NCBI GenBank assembly: GCA_964644465.1
Contig: CAZXVU010000025.1
Span: 1 to 23,135 of the forward strand
Source of the DNA: CAZXVU01 sp964644465
GTDB lineage: Bacteria > Chlamydiota > Chlamydiia > Chlamydiales > SM23-39
DNA: 23,135 bases
Reading direction: 5' to 3'
Shown here in pieces: positions 15,801 to 23,135 of the stretch (the first letter of the stretch is position 1; each line of letters opens with the position of its first letter). Made by a program: the position numbers and the translations under genes. The notes below the pieces were generated by a model. It saw only the letters and a program-made list of their open reading frames with translations, made no database searches and was not told where the DNA came from.

Positions 15801-18800
15801 TTAAAGAATGGGTTTTCGGAGCTCCCCTTCGCGTAGGCCGAGATTGCCATAACGATGGTAATCAATGCTGATCGATACTTCACGGAGATAGTGGAGAAGT
15901 TCGAGCCTGCCGTTTGCGAGGACGGGATCGTGGATAATGTGGACGCCCGATTCTGAAGCGGCTTCTAAAAGATTTGCAAATGGATGTTCAATCAGGCGGA
16001 CCCGCTGCATTTTACCATGTCGGACCCGTTCGAGGAATTGGGCTTCGGTCTCTTCGAGAACGGGAAGAACAGGAACCAGATCGAGCCAGTTGAAATCAGA
16101 CGGTTTTGTCTCTTCGGAAGACCAGCTGATTTCAAGCTGCGCGCCGCAGGTGAGAGCCGCAGCGCAAACGCGGAGCGCGTCGAGCGGAGAAGCGTGGGAA
16201 TCGAGGCGCAAGGTAATTCCTTTGCGGGGAAGATAGCGGAAAAAGTTGTCTTGGCCGACGATCTTTGTCGGATCGCGGTCTTGCCGCATCCGTTTCCACC
16301 AATAGGCATAATTGGCAACGCTTGCAGTCCAGAGCCCGAGTTGTTCAGCGGATAATTCGATTTTCTCGAGGAATAGAGTGAGGCTGTTGACCCATTCATT
16401 GACGGGATGTTTTTCTTGAGGCAGGCCTACTTGAGAGGCTTTCATGAATTCGCGTAAATAATTGGGGCCTCCTGCCTTGGACCCATTGCCGAAATTGCTC
16501 GCTTTTGTGCCGCCGAAAGGTTGGCGTCGGACAATAGCTCCTGTAGTGGTGCGATTGACGTAGAGGTTGCCGGCTTCAATTTCTTGGATCCAGATAGCTT
16601 GTTCCCGTTCATCGAGAGAATGGATGCCAGATGTAAGACCGTACGGAACCATATTCGCGATTTGGATGGCATGAGAAAGGTTGTCGGCTCTCATGACTCC
16701 AAGGACGGGTCCGAAAAGCTCAGTCATATGAGTGAATGAACCAGGGCGTACGCCTATTTTGATTCCAGGTCTCCAAAGGCACGGATTATCGGAGTCTTGT
16801 TTTGGCTGCAGAAGCCATTCCTCTCCTTCTTCGAGAGTGGTGAGGGCTCGTTTCAGGACATCGCGCGGTTCGTGGATGAGAGGATTGATTTTCGTGGAAA
16901 GGTCCCAAGCGGGTCCTATCTTTAAGCTTTCAACAGCATCGCGCAAATGTTTGCGGAAATGAGGATCGTCATAAACTTCAGCTTCTAAAATCGCTAAAGA
17001 AGCAGCTGAGCATTTTTGGCCAGCGTGTCCAAAGGCCGATTGAACAAGATCTTTGATCGCGAGATCACGGTCAGAAAGAGCTGTGATGATGAGCGAGTTT
17101 TTACCACCCGTTTCGGCTGCGAGATCGAGTCCGGGGCGGATTTCGAGAAACCTTTTTGCGGTCGAGGTGCCGCCTGTCAAGATCACTGTATTTACTCGGG
17201 TGTCACGGATCAGTTCGCTGCCTACGCCTTCGCCGGAACAAGGAATGAATTGGAAGATTTCTTTGGAGATGCCTGCATCCCAAATTGCATTGGCAAGATG
17301 CCATCCAACGAGAACAGCATCGGAAGCAGGCTTGAAAAGAACGCAATTTCCTGTAATGAGGCCAGCTAGAATGCCTCCTGCGGGGATCGAAGCAGGAAAA
17401 TTCCATGGCGGTGTGACAAGCACGGTCCCTTTTGACTGCCAGCGGATGTCTTTCATCAGGGCCATTTTTTCCATCTGGCGGCGGTAATATTCTGCAAAGT
17501 CAATCGCTTCTGAAACTTCTGGATCCGCCTCGGTGACGATCTTTCCCCCATCGATCATCATCGCTCCGATCAGCTCACCTCTTCTTTCGCGGAGTTTTTG
17601 AGCGACGTGATTGAGGAGCTGACCGCGATGTTCAACGGATGTGGAAGCCCATTCTTTTTCATGGGCTTTGGCGCATTTTAGCGCTTCGTCGATGTGATGT
17701 TTGTTCGCTTTTGCATAATGGAAAAGCGGTTTGCGAGGATCAGACGGGTTATGGCCGATCCCCTCTTCATTATCGTAGAGTTCTTTTCCTCCGATGACGA
17801 GAGGAAGAGCCTTCGGTTTGTGGTGTTTCCAATGGCTTGCAATTCCCTTTGCCCATTCAATATTCTGGGTGAGAGAAAAATCAGTGTCAGGTTCATTCTC
17901 AAAAGGCAAACGGGACTCAGGGGCGGAAGGATGCATTTGCCTATTCTGAGTGCGCCGCGGCTGCAAACTGGTTGTATCCATCTGGTCGCAGCTCTCTGAA
18001 AAGAGAGACGTCTGATTTTCCCATGCTTCCGTGCCAGGCTTCAAGCCGAATACGTGGCGGAGAAAATTTTCCGCTCCCGTATTTTCATCAAGTCGCGGTA
18101 TTAGATAAGCAATCGCGTGTTGAAATTCTTGTTTCGTTGCAACAGGACAATAAAGAAGCATATCTCCGGTGAGTTTTTGCACGACGCGGCGGATATGGTC
18201 GGCCATTCCTTCGAGCATTTCGAAGCCGACATAAGGCTCTACTTGATTTTCGAGGCGAAGCAGCATGGAGAAGGCTACATCAAAGAGGTTATGGCTTGCG
18301 ACGCCGACGCGGACCGCGCGCGCATTTTCAGGAACGCAGGCGTAAGCGACCATTCGTTTGTAATTCGCATCGACTTCAACTTTCGATGTATAGGGAGCCT
18401 GCTGCCATCCTTTGAGAGACGCTTCGAATTGCTCCATGGCAAGATTTGCGCCTTTGACAATCCGGATTTTGATCCACGATCCTCCGCTTTTTACCCGTTT
18501 TTTCGCCCATTCTGTGATCTCTTTTTGGAAATGATGGGAATCGGGTAGGTAGGCTTGGAAAACAATTCCTGCGGAATAGTTGTGGAATTCTGGCTCATCG
18601 AGGACTTTGCGGAAGGCGGTTGCTGTGAGATTGAGATCCCGATATTCTTCCATATCGAGATTGATGAAATTGTGCCTTTGGGTACCATCTGGATCCGTGA
18701 CTCTATGTTTCATTGCGGCGCGATAGAGGTGGCGCAAGCGGTCTGCGAGAGCTTCCACCGTGTCATCGAAAGCGATCAGGTTGACTTGGCTATAAATCGT

Positions 18801-19403
18801 GGAAATTTTGACCGAAATGTAGTCAATGTCGGGATTTTTTAGATCTTCGAGATATATATGGAGTCTTTTTTTTGCTTCGTTTTCGCTGAGAATCGCCTCG
18901 CCTAAATGATTTAAATTTTGACGTACCCCTTCTTTGCGCCGTTCTTGAAGGTGCTTGAGCAATTGCGCTTTTTCGCCTGGCAGGATGACTCGGTTTGTCT
19001 CTTTGCGCAATGTGCTAGCTGCCATGGGAACTAGAAGTTGAGCAATATTGGGTCCGAGAGACTTGAATGTGAAAAGTTCTGCTCTTCGGAACCAATCGAG
19101 GTATTGAGGCGTGCCCAATTGATTGAGCAAGTAAATCATCTGATCTGCAACGCGCTTGTTTGTTGAGCTGCGGAAACATTGATCGGTCATCGCTGTCGTA
19201 AATGCTTTCCCGACAGGATCGCGCATCAAACGGGAAAGCTGCTGCTGAATGGCTTTTTCTTGCGAGGTCATCGTATTCGAAGCTTCGCGCAGCATCAAAG
19301 CTGCAAGTTCAATAGCAAGACGTTTTCTTTCAGCGACAGATTGGGGTTTCCCCTTGACGCCTTCGAGAATTTCCATTGCTTCATCGAGATAAGATGAACT
19401 CAT
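15801..19403 (-). CDS. putA: Bifunctional proline dehydrogenase / L-glutamate gamma-semialdehyde dehydrogenase
   Basis: A 1200-residue PutA that oxidises proline to glutamate in two steps, with FAD then NAD+. The proline dehydrogenase barrel shows VKISTIYSQ (198-206), NLDMEEYRDL (248-257) and RIVKGAN (314-320). The aldehyde dehydrogenase half (about 540-1010) has the catalytic Glu in AETGGKN (E764) and Cys in GQKCSA (C798). About 190 further residues form a C-terminal domain, as in longer type B-like PutA proteins. There is no N-terminal ribbon-helix-helix, so it does not repress its own gene. Electrons probably go to the quinone pool at the membrane. It leads a two-gene unit with the iron-permease-like gene and diverges from namZ. 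The start at 19403 has only a weak ribosome site. Confidence 0.95.
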   Translation of the reverse strand: MSSSYLDEAMEILEGVKGKPQSVAERKRLAIELAALMLREASNTMTSQEKAIQQQLSRLMRDPVGKAFTTAMTDQCFRSSTNKRVADQMIYLLNQLGTPQYLDWFRRAELFTFKSLGPNIAQLLVPMAASTLRKETNRVILPGEKAQLLKHLQERRKEGVRQNLNHLGEAILSENEAKKRLHIYLEDLKNPDIDYISVKISTIYSQVNLIAFDDTVEALADRLRHLYRAAMKHRVTDPDGTQRHNFINLDMEEYRDLNLTATAFRKVLDEPEFHNYSAGIVFQAYLPDSHHFQKEITEWAKKRVKSGGSWIKIRIVKGANLAMEQFEASLKGWQQAPYTSKVEVDANYKRMVAYACVPENARAVRVGVASHNLFDVAFSMLLRLENQVEPYVGFEMLEGMADHIRRVVQKLTGDMLLYCPVATKQEFQHAIAYLIPRLDENTGAENFLRHVFGLKPGTEAWENQTSLFSESCDQMDTTSLQPRRTQNRQMHPSAPESRLPFENEPDTDFSLTQNIEWAKGIASHWKHHKPKALPLVIGGKELYDNEEGIGHNPSDPRKPLFHYAKANKHHIDEALKCAKAHEKEWASTSVEHRGQLLNHVAQKLRERRGELIGAMMIDGGKIVTEADPEVSEAIDFAEYYRRQMEKMALMKDIRWQSKGTVLVTPPWNFPASIPAGGILAGLITGNCVLFKPASDAVLVGWHLANAIWDAGISKEIFQFIPCSGEGVGSELIRDTRVNTVILTGGTSTAKRFLEIRPGLDLAAETGGKNSLIITALSDRDLAIKDLVQSAFGHAGQKCSAASLAILEAEVYDDPHFRKHLRDAVESLKIGPAWDLSTKINPLIHEPRDVLKRALTTLEEGEEWLLQPKQDSDNPCLWRPGIKIGVRPGSFTHMTELFGPVLGVMRADNLSHAIQIANMVPYGLTSGIHSLDEREQAIWIQEIEAGNLYVNRTTTGAIVRRQPFGGTKASNFGNGSKAGGPNYLREFMKASQVGLPQEKHPVNEWVNSLTLFLEKIELSAEQLGLWTASVANYAYWWKRMRQDRDPTKIVGQDNFFRYLPRKGITLRLDSHASPLDALRVCAAALTCGAQLEISWSSEETKPSDFNWLDLVPVLPVLEETEAQFLERVRHGKMQRVRLIEHPFANLLEAASESGVHIIHDPVLANGRLELLHYLREVSISIDYHRYGNLGLREGELRKPIL

Positions 19404-19439
19404 TTTTCAGCCGATTTAAAGAACTTATTCTGCTTCGTA

Positions 19440-19469
19440 TCTATAGCATAATGAAGAATCTTTTCACAA
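19440..19469 (-). promoter_or_regulatory. Candidate putA promoter
   Basis: On the minus strand TTGTGA (19464-19469) and TATAGA (19440-19445) are 18 bp apart, each 4/6 to consensus, inside the putA/namZ divergent gap. On the plus strand CATAAT (19448-19453) is a possible -10 for namZ without a good -35. Weak. Confidence 0.3.
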
Positions 19470-19501
19470 AAGTTTTTCCGAGCATGATAGAATCAAGATC
19501 G

Positions 19502-20728
19502 ATGAGCCGATTGATCTTTTGTCTTCTATTTGCCGCTGCCATAAGTGCATTTTCCCAAGTTTCTTTGGGCGTCGATGTTTTTTTTGAAAAAGAGCTCTAC
19601 ACCCATCTGAAAGGGAAAAAAATCGGTTTGATCACAAACCATACTGGCGTTGATAAACAGATGCGCTCGACTGTTCAATTATTTGAACAGAATGAGGGAG
19701 ATTATAAAATCGGCGCCTTCTTCTCTCCGGAGCATGGATTGCTTGGGCAGCATTACGCCTGGGAGTCGGTCCGCCATAGCGAACAGAATGGAATCCCTGT
19801 CTATAGTCTTCATGGAGAAACCCGAAGGCCCAAACCTGAAATGCTGAAAGATCTGGACGTTCTGGTTTACGATATACAATGCACGGGAGTGCGTGCATAT
19901 ACCTATCCTTCGACCCTTTTTTACGTCATGGAAGAAGCGGCCAAAATGGGCATCGAAGTGATCGTTCTCGATCGGCCGAATCCGATCAATGGAATCATTG
20001 TCGATGGTCCCATGCTTGAAGAAAAATGGCGTTCTTTCATTGGATATATCAATGTGCCCTATTGCCATGGAATGACGATTGGCGAGTTAGCGCGCTTCTT
20101 CAACTCTGAATATAAAGTCGGCTGCAAATTGAAAGTCATTCCGATGAAAGGCTGGAAGAGGTCGATGAGTTATCGCGATACGGGGTTGTGTTGGATCCCT
20201 CCAAGTCCGAATGTTCCAGAACCTGACACCCCATTTTTCTGCCCATCTACCGGAATTTTAGGCGAATTGCAGATGATGAACATCGGCATTGGATTCACCC
20301 TTCCTTTCAAAGTTGTAGGAGCTCCTTGGGTCAAAGCCAAGCAATTTGCGGAAAAGCTGAATGCCCAGAAATTGCCCGGGGTTCATTTTCAACCTTTCCA
20401 TTTCCGTCCTTTTTGGGGGTTATATAAAGGGCTCGATTGCCAAGGCGTTCTGATTCAAATTACCAATGAAAAAAAGTATCGCCCTCTTGCAGTGCAATAT
20501 TTACTTTTGGGAATGCTGAAAAGCCTTTATCCCGAAGAGTTCATGAAAAGATTGGAAAGTTCTACTCATAAAGATCTTTTCTGCAAAGCGAACGGCACAG
20601 AGGCCGTGTATGAAATTCTTTCAAAAGAAAAATATCCTGCCTGGAAGCTCATTGAGTTTCAGCGTGAAGAGCGGGAAGCCTTTCTAGAAATCCGGAAAAA
20701 ATACCTCCTCCCTGAATACGGGGAATAG
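19502..20728 (+). CDS. namZ: NamZ-like exo-beta-N-acetylmuramidase (DUF1343, GH171)
   Basis: From the ATG at 19502 this is a 408-residue protein with an apparent signal peptide (MSRLIFCLLFAAAISAFSQ). In-frame starts at 19376, 19451 and 19484 exist, but the first would overlap putA and none has a better ribosome site. Family landmarks with this start are LITNHTG (43-49), SPEHG (75-79), DIQCTGVRAYTY (124-135), LDRPNPI (156-162) and HGMTIGELA. DUF1343 includes NamZ, which removes terminal MurNAc from peptidoglycan fragments outside the cytoplasm. I recall CT605 of C. trachomatis as the positional counterpart, also beside a groEL. In an organism with sparse peptidoglycan this points to remodelling or recycling. 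It lies directly before the groES operator. Confidence 0.85.
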   Translation: MSRLIFCLLFAAAISAFSQVSLGVDVFFEKELYTHLKGKKIGLITNHTGVDKQMRSTVQLFEQNEGDYKIGAFFSPEHGLLGQHYAWESVRHSEQNGIPVYSLHGETRRPKPEMLKDLDVLVYDIQCTGVRAYTYPSTLFYVMEEAAKMGIEVIVLDRPNPINGIIVDGPMLEEKWRSFIGYINVPYCHGMTIGELARFFNSEYKVGCKLKVIPMKGWKRSMSYRDTGLCWIPPSPNVPEPDTPFFCPSTGILGELQMMNIGIGFTLPFKVVGAPWVKAKQFAEKLNAQKLPGVHFQPFHFRPFWGLYKGLDCQGVLIQITNEKKYRPLAVQYLLLGMLKSLYPEEFMKRLESSTHKDLFCKANGTEAVYEILSKEKYPAWKLIEFQREEREAFLEIRKKYLLPEYGE

Positions 20729-20744
20729 AACTTTTTTGACTATT

Positions 20745-20771
20745 TTGGCACTTGTTGTTTTTGGTTGCTAA
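20745..20771 (+). promoter_or_regulatory. Degenerate CIRCE operator (HrcA binding site)
   Basis: TTGGCACTT (20745-20753), a 9-bp spacer, and GGTTGCTAA (20763-20771). Against CIRCE (TTAGCACTC-N9-GAGTGCTAA) each arm matches 7 of 9 with the exact spacer length. It lies 17 bp upstream of the -35 box of the groESL promoter, as expected for HrcA-controlled heat-shock genes. hrcA itself is not in this window. Confidence 0.75.
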
Positions 20772-20788
20772 TTTCTGGTCTTAATTCA

Positions 20789-20817
20789 TTGACAAAAATC
20801 GATTTGGGAGATAGGAT
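20789..20817 (+). promoter_or_regulatory. Sigma-66/sigma-70-type promoter of groESL
   Basis: A perfect -35 TTGACA (20789-20794), a 17-bp spacer and TAGGAT (20812-20817, 4/6 to TATAAT) lie just downstream of the CIRCE-like site. Transcription would begin near 20824, leaving a leader of about 24 nt with GGAGA before the groES ATG. Confidence 0.75.
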
Positions 20818-20847
20818 TGGGGCAATTTAGATTTAATGGAGAAATTT

Positions 20848-21141
20848 ATGCCAGAAAAGAAAATTAAACCCCTCGGCAACCGCATTGTCGTAAAACGCCA
20901 GGAAGCTAAAACAACAAAGGGCGGCATCCTCCTCCCAGAGACTGCACAGGAAAAACCACGCCAAGGCAAGGTTCTTGCAGTAGGCCCAGGCAAGACCGAC
21001 GAGAAAGGAAAAGCTCATCAAATGGATGTTAAAGTTGGGGATGAAATTTTGTTCTCTTCTTACGCAGGCACCGAATATAAAGCAGATGATCTCGACGTCA
21101 TCATCATGTCCGAAGAAGACGTTTTAGCAGTTTTAAATTAA
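20848..21141 (+). CDS. groES: Co-chaperonin GroES (Hsp10)
   Basis: A 97-residue co-chaperonin that caps the GroEL ring. KIKPLGNRIVVKR at the N-terminus, the mobile-loop region KTTKGGILLPETAQEKPRQG with the GGILLP edge that contacts GroEL, and VGDEILFSSYAGTEYKADDLDVIIMSEEDVLAVL at the end are all canonical. The ATG at 20848 is chosen over 20836 because GGAGA (20838-20842) lies 5 nt before it and the shorter protein matches the family. An ATG at 20836 would fall too close to the predicted transcription start. groEL follows after 10 nt with its own AAGGAG site. Confidence 0.95.
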   Translation: MPEKKIKPLGNRIVVKRQEAKTTKGGILLPETAQEKPRQGKVLAVGPGKTDEKGKAHQMDVKVGDEILFSSYAGTEYKADDLDVIIMSEEDVLAVLN

Positions 21142-21151
21142 GGAGCGACTC

Positions 21152-22843
21152 ATGGCAAAAATGCTGCAATTCAACGAAGAAGCACTGAAGTCCATCTTAA
21201 AAGGGGTAAAAACCCTCGCTAAAGCTGTGATTGTCACTTTGGGACCGAAAGGCCGCAATGTCGTTATTGGAAAAGAATATGGCTCACCTTCTTCTACAAA
21301 GGACGGAGTCACAGTCGCGAAAGAAATCGTACTGAAAAATAAATATGAAAACATGGGCGCCCAGTTGGTCAAGGAAGCCGCTTCCAAAGCATCCGACACT
21401 GCCGGCGATGGAACGACCACAGCGATTGTCCTTGCTGAAGCGATTTTCAGCGAAGGGGTAAAAAACGTCAGCGCGGGTGCAAATCCAATGGACGTAAAAC
21501 GAGGGATTGATAAAGCAGTCCTCGCGATCAATGATGCTCTCGATAAGTTAGCAAAACCTGTAAAAACGCCAGAAGAAATCCAGCAGATCGCTGCGATCTC
21601 CGCAAATAATGATTCCGCGATTGGATCTATTATCGGGGAAGCGATGCAAAAAGTGGGTAAAGACGGCATTGTTACAATCGGCGATGCAAAAGGGATTGAG
21701 ACAACGCTCGATGTAGTAGAAGGGATGCAGTTCGACAAGGGCTACATGTCCCCCTATTTTATTACGAACGGCGAGAAAATGACTGTTGAGTTCGACAACC
21801 CTCTCATCTTGATCTGCGATAAAAAACTGTCGAATGCAAAAGAGATCGTTCCTATCCTCGAAAAAACCATGCAAAAAGGCTCCCGCCCTCTTTTGATTAT
21901 TGCAGAAGAGATCGATGGAGAAGCTCTTGCTACATTGGTCGTGAATAAAGTGAAAGGCGGCTTGCCTCTTTGCGCGATTAAATCTCCCGGTTTCGGCGAC
22001 CGCCGCAAAAGCATGCTGGAAGATATCGCAATCTTGACCGGTGCAACAGTGATCTCCGATGAACTCGGATACAATATTGAAGAAGTAGGATTAGAAGTCC
22101 TCGGCACTGCTAAAAAAGTGAAGATCTCTAAAGAAGAAACAACCATCGTCGATGGTTCTGGCAAAGCGAAAGATGTTCAAAAGCGGATTACGCAATTGAA
22201 AAATGAGCTGCATCAGCCTGAAGTTTCCGATTACGACAGAGAGAAGCTCGAAGAGCGTTTGGCGAAATTAGTAGGCGGCGTTGCGGTTGTCAATGTAGGC
22301 GCTGTCACAGAAACTGAAGCCAATGAGAAAAAAGCGCGCATTGAAGATGCCCTTCACGCTACTCGCGCGGCTGTTTCGCAAGGGATTGTCCCTGGCGGCG
22401 GCGTGGCCTTGATCCGTGCAGCAAAAGCCTTAGATAAGCTCAAGTTAACCGGCGACGAAGCGATCGGTCTTGAAATTGTGCGCAAGGCTTGTTTTGCACC
22501 TGCGACTGCCATTGCGAACAACTGTGGAAAAATCGGCGGTTTAATTGCTGAAAAGATCTCCGAGAAAGAAGGTTCTTTTGGCTACAATGGAATGACGGAT
22601 GACTTTTCTGATCTCGTCAAAGATGGCGTTATCGATCCTGTTCTTGTTACAAAAAGCGCTCTTGTCCATGCGGCCTCGGTCGCAGGGATGCTGATCACCA
22701 TTGCTTGCATTATTACCGACAAGCCTGAACCCAAAAAAGCTGCTGCTGCTCCTGGACCTGGAATGGGGGGAATGGGCGGCATGGGTGGTATGGGAGGAAT
22801 GGGCGGTATGGGTGGAATGGGAGATTTTGGCGGGATGATGTAA
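21152..22843 (+). CDS. groEL: Chaperonin GroEL (Hsp60) with extended GGM tail
   Basis: A 563-residue chaperonin subunit that forms the ATP-driven folding ring with GroES. ATP-site elements are intact: VTLGPKGRN (28-36), TKDGVTVAKE (catalytic D51), GDGTTT and IEDALHATRAAV (counterpart of E. coli D398). The apical domain has SPGFGDRRK. The C-terminus carries six GGM triplets followed by GDFGGMM, longer than the E. coli tail. Chlamydia trachomatis GroEL1, as I recall it, ends in MDY without GGM repeats. Placed after NamZ it occupies the position of chlamydial groEL2, yet it is paired with groES. It shares one base of its stop codon with the start of the zinc-ribbon gene. Confidence 0.95.
   Translation: MAKMLQFNEEALKSILKGVKTLAKAVIVTLGPKGRNVVIGKEYGSPSSTKDGVTVAKEIVLKNKYENMGAQLVKEAASKASDTAGDGTTTAIVLAEAIFSEGVKNVSAGANPMDVKRGIDKAVLAINDALDKLAKPVKTPEEIQQIAAISANNDSAIGSIIGEAMQKVGKDGIVTIGDAKGIETTLDVVEGMQFDKGYMSPYFITNGEKMTVEFDNPLILICDKKLSNAKEIVPILEKTMQKGSRPLLIIAEEIDGEALATLVVNKVKGGLPLCAIKSPGFGDRRKSMLEDIAILTGATVISDELGYNIEEVGLEVLGTAKKVKISKEETTIVDGSGKAKDVQKRITQLKNELHQPEVSDYDREKLEERLAKLVGGVAVVNVGAVTETEANEKKARIEDALHATRAAVSQGIVPGGGVALIRAAKALDKLKLTGDEAIGLEIVRKACFAPATAIANNCGKIGGLIAEKISEKEGSFGYNGMTDDFSDLVKDGVIDPVLVTKSALVHAASVAGMLITIACIITDKPEPKKAAAAPGPGMGGMGGMGGMGGMGGMGGMGDFGGMM
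22766..22819 (+). repeat. Six tandem 9-bp GGM-coding units in groEL
   Basis: Six in-frame Gly-Gly-Met triplets (residues 539-556 of GroEL) written with varied glycine codons (GGA, GGG, GGC, GGT), so the repeat is conserved at protein level more than DNA level. It forms the flexible tail inside the folding cavity. Confidence 0.9.
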
Positions 22844-23094
22844 TGCCCACTTACGAATATACATGCGCCTCCTGCAGCCAAAAGCTGGAGGCGTTTCAAA
22901 AAATCACAGAAGAGCCTTTAAAACTTTGCCCGAACTGCAAAAAAGAAGATTTGCAGAGAGGAGTTGGAGGCGGAGAGGCTATTTTCAAATTCAATGTAAA
23001 AGGGTTTTACATTACCGATTACAAGCAAAAGCCTGAAGGTTCCTCTTGCTGCCCATGTGGAAAAAACAAAGGCAGTTGCTCTAAAGAAAGTTGA
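22843..23094 (+). CDS. FmdB-family zinc-ribbon protein
   Basis: An 83-residue small protein. MPTYEYTCASC opens the FmdB/CxxC putative regulatory family. C8/C11 and C29/C32 form a four-cysteine zinc ribbon, followed by the conserved KFNVKGFYITDYK (about residues 49-61) and an extra Cys-rich end (SSCCPCGKNKGSC) that could bind metal. The function of this family is poorly known, and several members are annotated as transcription regulators without direct proof. Its ATG begins on the last base of the groEL stop (TAATG), so it is probably translated by ribosomes finishing groEL and shares heat-shock control. A terminator overlaps its stop codon. Confidence 0.85.
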   Translation: MPTYEYTCASCSQKLEAFQKITEEPLKLCPNCKKEDLQRGVGGGEAIFKFNVKGFYITDYKQKPEGSSCCPCGKNKGSCSKES

Positions 23095-23105
23095 GCTTTT
23101 TTTTT
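23078..23105 (+). terminator. Rho-independent terminator after fmdB
   Basis: GCTC (23078-23081) pairs with GAGC (23093-23096), extended by AA/TT with one bulged T, enclosing a short A-rich loop. Nine T residues follow at 23097-23105. The stem is short, but its position at the end of the groES-groEL-fmdB operon supports it. The stop codon lies within the stem. Confidence 0.6.
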
Positions 23106-23135
23106 AATCCATGATACAACCAAAGCGGGTGTGTA

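Noticed and set aside
20745..20771. TTGGCAC as a sigma-54 -24 box before groES
   Set aside because: There is no GC at the -12 position with correct spacing; the sequence fits a CIRCE operator better and a TTGACA/TAGGAT promoter follows.
21133..21738. 201-residue antisense frame over groEL
   Set aside because: It is the shadow of groEL codon bias on the other strand, with a composition lacking any domain.

Overview
The window most likely comes from a chlamydia-related bacterium (order Parachlamydiales). The G+C content, by eye in the mid-40s, and the gene mix fit a Waddlia-like genome, but the species is not proven. The main pointer is the set rpoN, uvrD, a DUF1343/NamZ gene and groEL. I recall these lying close together in Chlamydia trachomatis, around CT604 to CT609. 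Here they are spread over about 22 kb and separated by genes that Chlamydiaceae lack, such as aconitase, putA and a GH64 glucanase.

Layout. Bases 1-1448 hold the 3' part of a membrane protein with an HExxH motif, overlapped by a Kdo hydroxylase gene (lipopolysaccharide modification). rpoN (sigma-54) faces them, and a family 9 glycosyltransferase runs divergently from rpoN. A DoxX-like membrane protein follows on the minus strand. Next is a 168-bp imperfect palindrome that looks like a MITE, lying directly upstream of an aconitase gene. Aconitase overlaps a flavoprotein gene by 4 nt. Two tiny hydrophobic genes (DUF1328 and DUF3309, 55 and 51 residues) sit at 8298-8641. A minus-strand pair, uvrD then a calcineurin-like phosphoesterase, follows.

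Bases 11766-15286 carry envelope or secreted candidates: a GH64-like beta-1,3-glucanase, a beta-barrel outer-membrane protein, and a protein with an Asp/Ser- and Arg-rich duplicated segment and a helical C-terminal half that could be an effector. A minus-strand pair, putA (proline to glutamate) then an iron-permease-like membrane protein, follows. Diverging from putA is a NamZ (DUF1343) muramidase gene.

The window closes with a heat-shock operon, groES-groEL-fmdB. It has a CIRCE-like operator, a TTGACA-N17-TAGGAT promoter, a GGM-repeat GroEL tail, a one-base overlap between groEL and the zinc-ribbon gene, and a terminator.

Together the genes indicate an organism with more central metabolism than Chlamydiaceae (aconitase, proline catabolism), an elaborated envelope (KdoO, GT9, outer-membrane protein, NamZ) and secreted proteins that may act on a eukaryotic host. 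No rRNA, tRNA or CRISPR was seen. Functional calls rest on motif recognition without database searches.
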